A stretch of 64,000 bases of DNA from Cyclobacteriaceae bacterium (GTDB lineage: Bacteria > Bacteroidota > Bacteroidia > Cytophagales > Cyclobacteriaceae). The notes beneath the pieces were generated by a model. The model had not been told where the DNA came from and did no database searches. It saw only the letters and a list, made by a program, of their open reading frames with translations. Positions 60,870 to 64,000 of this stretch are shown piece by piece (position 1 is the first letter of the stretch; each line of letters opens with the position of its first letter). The stretch covers positions 124,001 to 188,000 of the forward strand of contig JANQSI010000001.1 of the NCBI GenBank assembly GCA_028284125.1, written 5' to 3'. Both the position numbers and the translations under genes were made by a program.

Positions 60870-63602
60870 ATGAAAAATCTATTCTCGATGCTAAGTCTCG
60901 TCTTAGCTACTCTTGTATTTGCCCAAAAGGGCGACTTTCTTCTAACCCATCATTTTCCATCTTACCCAAACATTGATAACACCAACTTTGAGATCATAAG
61001 CGACAACAACGGACTCATTTGTCTCGCCAACAGGTCGGGTGTACTAACTTATGATGGTGACTCATGGGACTATTTTCAAACACCGTCTGCCGCGCTCTCA
61101 ATCGACACGGATTCAACCAATACCATTTATGTCGGCAGCATCGATTCATTCGGAAAAATTGATATAGAAGAAAATGAAATTACTTATCAAAACCTATTGG
61201 AAACTGACACAATAAGCGACCTGTTTTTTCAAACCATAAGTTTTGGTGATTATGTGTATTACCTCGGAAACCAAAACCTGGGCATTTACAACAGGCTGAC
61301 GGAGGAACTAACACTAAAAAGGGGAGATTTTGTAAATCTATTTCAAATTGAAGGTGAGCTTTTTCTTAACTCTCAAGAGGAAACATTCAAAATAGAAGGT
61401 GATGAACTGACGGATCATGAGATGGAGATCTTAGTTTCATCATCCCATCACAGGGAGAATAGACCTCCACTATTGGTCGATTTTGAAGGACAAATCTACG
61501 CCTGGCAAGATCGAGCAATCAGTATCGCACATAATAAGCTAATAGAAGAAAATGGTTATGAAATAGAAGAAGCAAAATGGATCAATGATTCGTTGATCGC
61601 CTGTTCTACTTTTTCTAGTGGCGTTATTTTCCTTAATTATAACAGCCTGGATTATATCGAGGTGACAGATTACAATTCTGGTTTGCCTGATAACCAGATC
61701 TACGCTATGCACACAGACGCAGGTGGTGGCGTTTGGATCGCACATCCTTTTGGATTGACTAGTGTTTCGCCACTTTTCCCGGCATTTAGCTACTCCAACT
61801 TTCCTGGACTTAAGGGAAACCTCACCGGTATTTTCCAGCACAATCGAACACTGTGGGTGACAACCAGCCTCGGTCTTTACTATTTCAATACGGATACAAT
61901 TTTCAAAAACCATGTGTATTACACCAAGGTCACAACCAAGAAGTCCCAACCAAAACCTGTTGTAAAAGAGCCAGAGCCAGAAACTCCAAAAAAGAAAAAA
62001 GGGCTGAGAGGACTTTTCAAGAAAAAGAAAGACATTCAGGCTACCTCAACGGACACAAATAAGAAAAAGCCGAATTTCTTTAGCAAGATCGTCAAAGGAG
62101 TTGAGGATATTCTGGACAAACCCGAGAACACGGAGAGGATAAGCAGGAAACAGGCAAAAAACACAAAGTATGTACGAAGAGTACGAAAAGTTCCGACACG
62201 AATAAACCACCACTTTGATAAGGTCGACGGGACAGATGGAAAATACTTCGACTTGATCAAGTACAACGAACACCTTTTACTGGTTGGAAACTCAGGAATT
62301 TACGAAGCAAGCAAGGATGGTTGTGAGTTGGTTATTTCAGAAAATATCAAATCAGCAATGGTCACATCTGCCGGACAGTTGCTGATTAGTACTCATGATT
62401 TCCACCTGAAATCTTTTACACTGCTTAATGACATCTGGATAGAGCAAAGCAGCCAGGAACTGGAGGATATTATTGTCAATATCAATGAAGACTCGAATGG
62501 AAAAATATGGCTAGCAGGTTCTTCGAATCTTTACAATATCTCCCTGACAGATAGCTCATTTGTTTTTACTAATCAGTATGCACTCAACAACAAATTCCTT
62601 GATGATGTAGATATCATAGAAAGAACGGATACTACCTATTTCATCAATGCGCAAGGTTATTTCTACTATGATGAATCGACGGACGGAATCAAGGAAAACA
62701 CCCAGCTAAAATCTCAGATTGGATCGGCCGTTTCATCAATTACCGAACCGACAAAAGACAGGGTTTGGATTAACAATGGAAATACTTGGTTCCTAATTGA
62801 TCAAAATGGAAACATTGATCAGTTTGACTATATGAGTCTATTTAAGGATCTCATTTCAATTTCCAAGGACCGAAACTCAAATGAATTTTGGTTGTTAACC
62901 AGAGAAAATCAATTGCTTAAATACAATCCTGAAAAAAGCAGTGAACTCGCCTCCTATCAACTTTTCATTAAGAAATTAAGCAATCAGAAAGGTGTCATCG
63001 ATAAGCGGTCAAAATTTTCCCTTTCTTATGATGAGAATTTCCTCACGGTAGAACTTTCCAAACCAGATTATTTGGGAATGCTTAACTCTGAATTCCAATA
63101 CAGGCTTGATGGTCTTCATACCGAATGGTCGGATTGGACAAAGAGTAAATCCATTGATTTTAGCTACCTACCTGCTGGTCAGTACTCATTGAATGTTCGC
63201 TCGAAAGATGCTTTTGGAAGATTTGAAGAAGCCAACGTTCTGAATTTTTCAGTGAAAAGTCCTTATTGGCAAAGACCGTGGTTTTATGCATTGCAAATCC
63301 TATTTTTCGGGACACTTGTTATTGTTTCATCGAGAATGAACCAGTCGAAAACTCAAAATCAATTGATTAGCGGTGGCCTTTCTGTTTTGACTTTGATTTT
63401 GATTATTGAATTTATCCAATCAGCTGCAGGTTCCCTATTGAATGTTCAAAGCACGCCGGTTGTGGATTTCTTGATTGATGTGTTTGTGGCCCTACTTATT
63501 TTCCCATTAGAGAAATTCCTGCGAGAATATTTGTCAAAAGGAAAAGTGGATGAATCGATTGCTCAAGTAAAAGCGCTAAAGAAGCAAAAGCAAACGACTT
63601 AA
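60870..63602 (+). CDS. Two-component-regulator-type propeller membrane protein without output domain
   Basis: A signal peptide (residues 1-18) is followed by Reg_prop-like beta-propeller blades (for example GGGVWIAHPFGLTSVSPLFP) broken by a lysine-rich insert (about 355-450). A Y_Y_Y domain (about 710-790, EFQYRLDGLHTEWSDWTKSK) comes next. Three or four C-terminal membrane segments (ALQILFFGTLVIVSSRM; LIDVFVALLIFPLEKFL) and a short basic tail end the protein. In the usual family this periplasmic sensor is joined to a histidine kinase, GGDEF or HTH domain; none is present. It begins 23 bases after the subtilase gene, so it may sense or anchor something linked to that secreted enzyme. Confidence 0.85.
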   Translation: MKNLFSMLSLVLATLVFAQKGDFLLTHHFPSYPNIDNTNFEIISDNNGLICLANRSGVLTYDGDSWDYFQTPSAALSIDTDSTNTIYVGSIDSFGKIDIEENEITYQNLLETDTISDLFFQTISFGDYVYYLGNQNLGIYNRLTEELTLKRGDFVNLFQIEGELFLNSQEETFKIEGDELTDHEMEILVSSSHHRENRPPLLVDFEGQIYAWQDRAISIAHNKLIEENGYEIEEAKWINDSLIACSTFSSGVIFLNYNSLDYIEVTDYNSGLPDNQIYAMHTDAGGGVWIAHPFGLTSVSPLFPAFSYSNFPGLKGNLTGIFQHNRTLWVTTSLGLYYFNTDTIFKNHVYYTKVTTKKSQPKPVVKEPEPETPKKKKGLRGLFKKKKDIQATSTDTNKKKPNFFSKIVKGVEDILDKPENTERISRKQAKNTKYVRRVRKVPTRINHHFDKVDGTDGKYFDLIKYNEHLLLVGNSGIYEASKDGCELVISENIKSAMVTSAGQLLISTHDFHLKSFTLLNDIWIEQSSQELEDIIVNINEDSNGKIWLAGSSNLYNISLTDSSFVFTNQYALNNKFLDDVDIIERTDTTYFINAQGYFYYDESTDGIKENTQLKSQIGSAVSSITEPTKDRVWINNGNTWFLIDQNGNIDQFDYMSLFKDLISISKDRNSNEFWLLTRENQLLKYNPEKSSELASYQLFIKKLSNQKGVIDKRSKFSLSYDENFLTVELSKPDYLGMLNSEFQYRLDGLHTEWSDWTKSKSIDFSYLPAGQYSLNVRSKDAFGRFEEANVLNFSVKSPYWQRPWFYALQILFFGTLVIVSSRMNQSKTQNQLISGGLSVLTLILIIEFIQSAAGSLLNVQSTPVVDFLIDVFVALLIFPLEKFLREYLSKGKVDESIAQVKALKKQKQTT

Positions 63603-63604
63603 AA

Positions 63605-64000
63605 CTAGAAGTTTCCAAAAAGCCAGTTCCCAGGAGCACTTTCATCGTCACTTTTAAAGAATTCTTTCACAGCACTTATGAGCTCGCCTCGGCTAATAAG
63701 GTCATCGTGATTTAGGTCTATCTTCCTGAAGGCTTTGGCTGCAAATCTGACTTCTATCCTGTAAGCGCAAAATAGATCGATGAATTCATCCAATGAAATG
63801 TAGCCATCTTTGTCAGCATCGAAATTGTCAAATATTTCTCCAGCAAAATCATCTACGTAATTCTGGTATAATTCATCATTTCCATTGATGATAACCTTGT
63901 CTGCAAATTCAACCAGATGAGCCCAATTGGCAATTCCTTCATCATTGTTAACAAAATGATAGAATTTTTTCCATTCATCAGAAAACTTAGAGATGACCTT
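63605..64000 (-). CDS. EF-hand calcium-binding protein (5' partial)
   Basis: The open frame runs from the window edge; its start is outside. It contains two canonical EF-hand loops, DADKDGYISLDE (preceded by EIFDNF) and DLNHDDLISRGE (preceded by FRKI), with a helical N-terminal part (FSDEWKKFYHFVNND). The arrangement resembles calerythrin-type small calcium sensors or buffers of bacteria. The stop is two bases from the end of the convergent propeller gene. Confidence 0.85.
   Translation of the reverse strand, partial: KVISKFSDEWKKFYHFVNNDEGIANWAHLVEFADKVIINGNDELYQNYVDDFAGEIFDNFDADKDGYISLDEFIDLFCAYRIEVRFAAKAFRKIDLNHDDLISRGELISAVKEFFKSDDESAPGNWLFGNF

Overview
The window comes from a member of the Bacteroidota, most likely a marine-type member of the Cytophagales. 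The grounds are two proteins that end in type IX secretion (T9SS) sorting domains, a two-component-regulator propeller protein, glycine-lipid acyltransferases, a YpdA-type bacillithiol reductase, DUF3667, DUF4386 and GPP34 proteins, A+T-rich spacers, almost no Shine-Dalgarno sequences and promoter boxes of the Bacteroidetes TAnnTTTG type. The order-level assignment is inference. No rRNA, tRNA, CRISPR array, complete insertion sequence or integrase was seen.

Layout. 0-3 kb: the 3' part of a large secreted FG-GAP repeat protein. 3-6.6 kb: a tight reverse-strand operon etfB-etfA-DUF151-nupC. 6.8-9.1 kb: a membrane-bound XRE regulator, YpdA and a small membrane protein. 9.1-16.2 kb: reverse-strand genes for an S9 peptidase, the glycine-lipid pair glsA-glsB with a terminator, a TPR lipoprotein, a membrane nucleotide-cyclase-like protein and a dienelactone hydrolase; then an APC permease. 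18-21 kb: an operon for an SUMF1-fold protein without the catalytic cysteines, an ECF sigma factor and a candidate membrane anti-sigma factor.

21.5-27.3 kb is the accessory, repeat-rich part. It holds an 80-bp palindromic dispersed element (two full and four half copies across 17.6-27.2 kb), a cassette-like insertion with a stem-loop boundary and a truncated gene, a divergent XRE / small-protein pair with a palindromic operator, and a 315-bp array of fifteen 21-bp units without a single indel. 27.3-31.5 kb is housekeeping (YdeI family, quinone oxidoreductase, dnaB, DnaQ-like exonuclease). 31.6-37.6 kb groups osmotic and ion functions: an OpuC/EgtU-type ABC importer, an RCK potassium channel, a GPP34 protein and a CPA1 antiporter. 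The importer has two oddities: its ATPase lacks a standard start codon, and its permease is fused to a substrate-binding domain whose two lobes are in swapped order.

37.8-49.5 kb: PBP4, rhodanese, a complete RND efflux operon, MsrB, a CheC-like phosphatase, a lipoprotein, a Dpm1-type glycosyltransferase and a LolC/E-type permease. 49.6-52.8 kb: a NamZ-type muramidase and small metabolic genes. 52.9-63.6 kb: an aspartyl protease followed by a close-packed run fmt-folA-membrane protein-SDR-subtilase (T9SS)-propeller membrane protein. The window ends inside an EF-hand gene.

Across the window convergent genes are packed extremely tightly: seven tail-to-tail junctions are within 11 bp and three share a 4-bp double stop codon. 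The few long spacers are filled with dispersed repeats and C-poor tracts.
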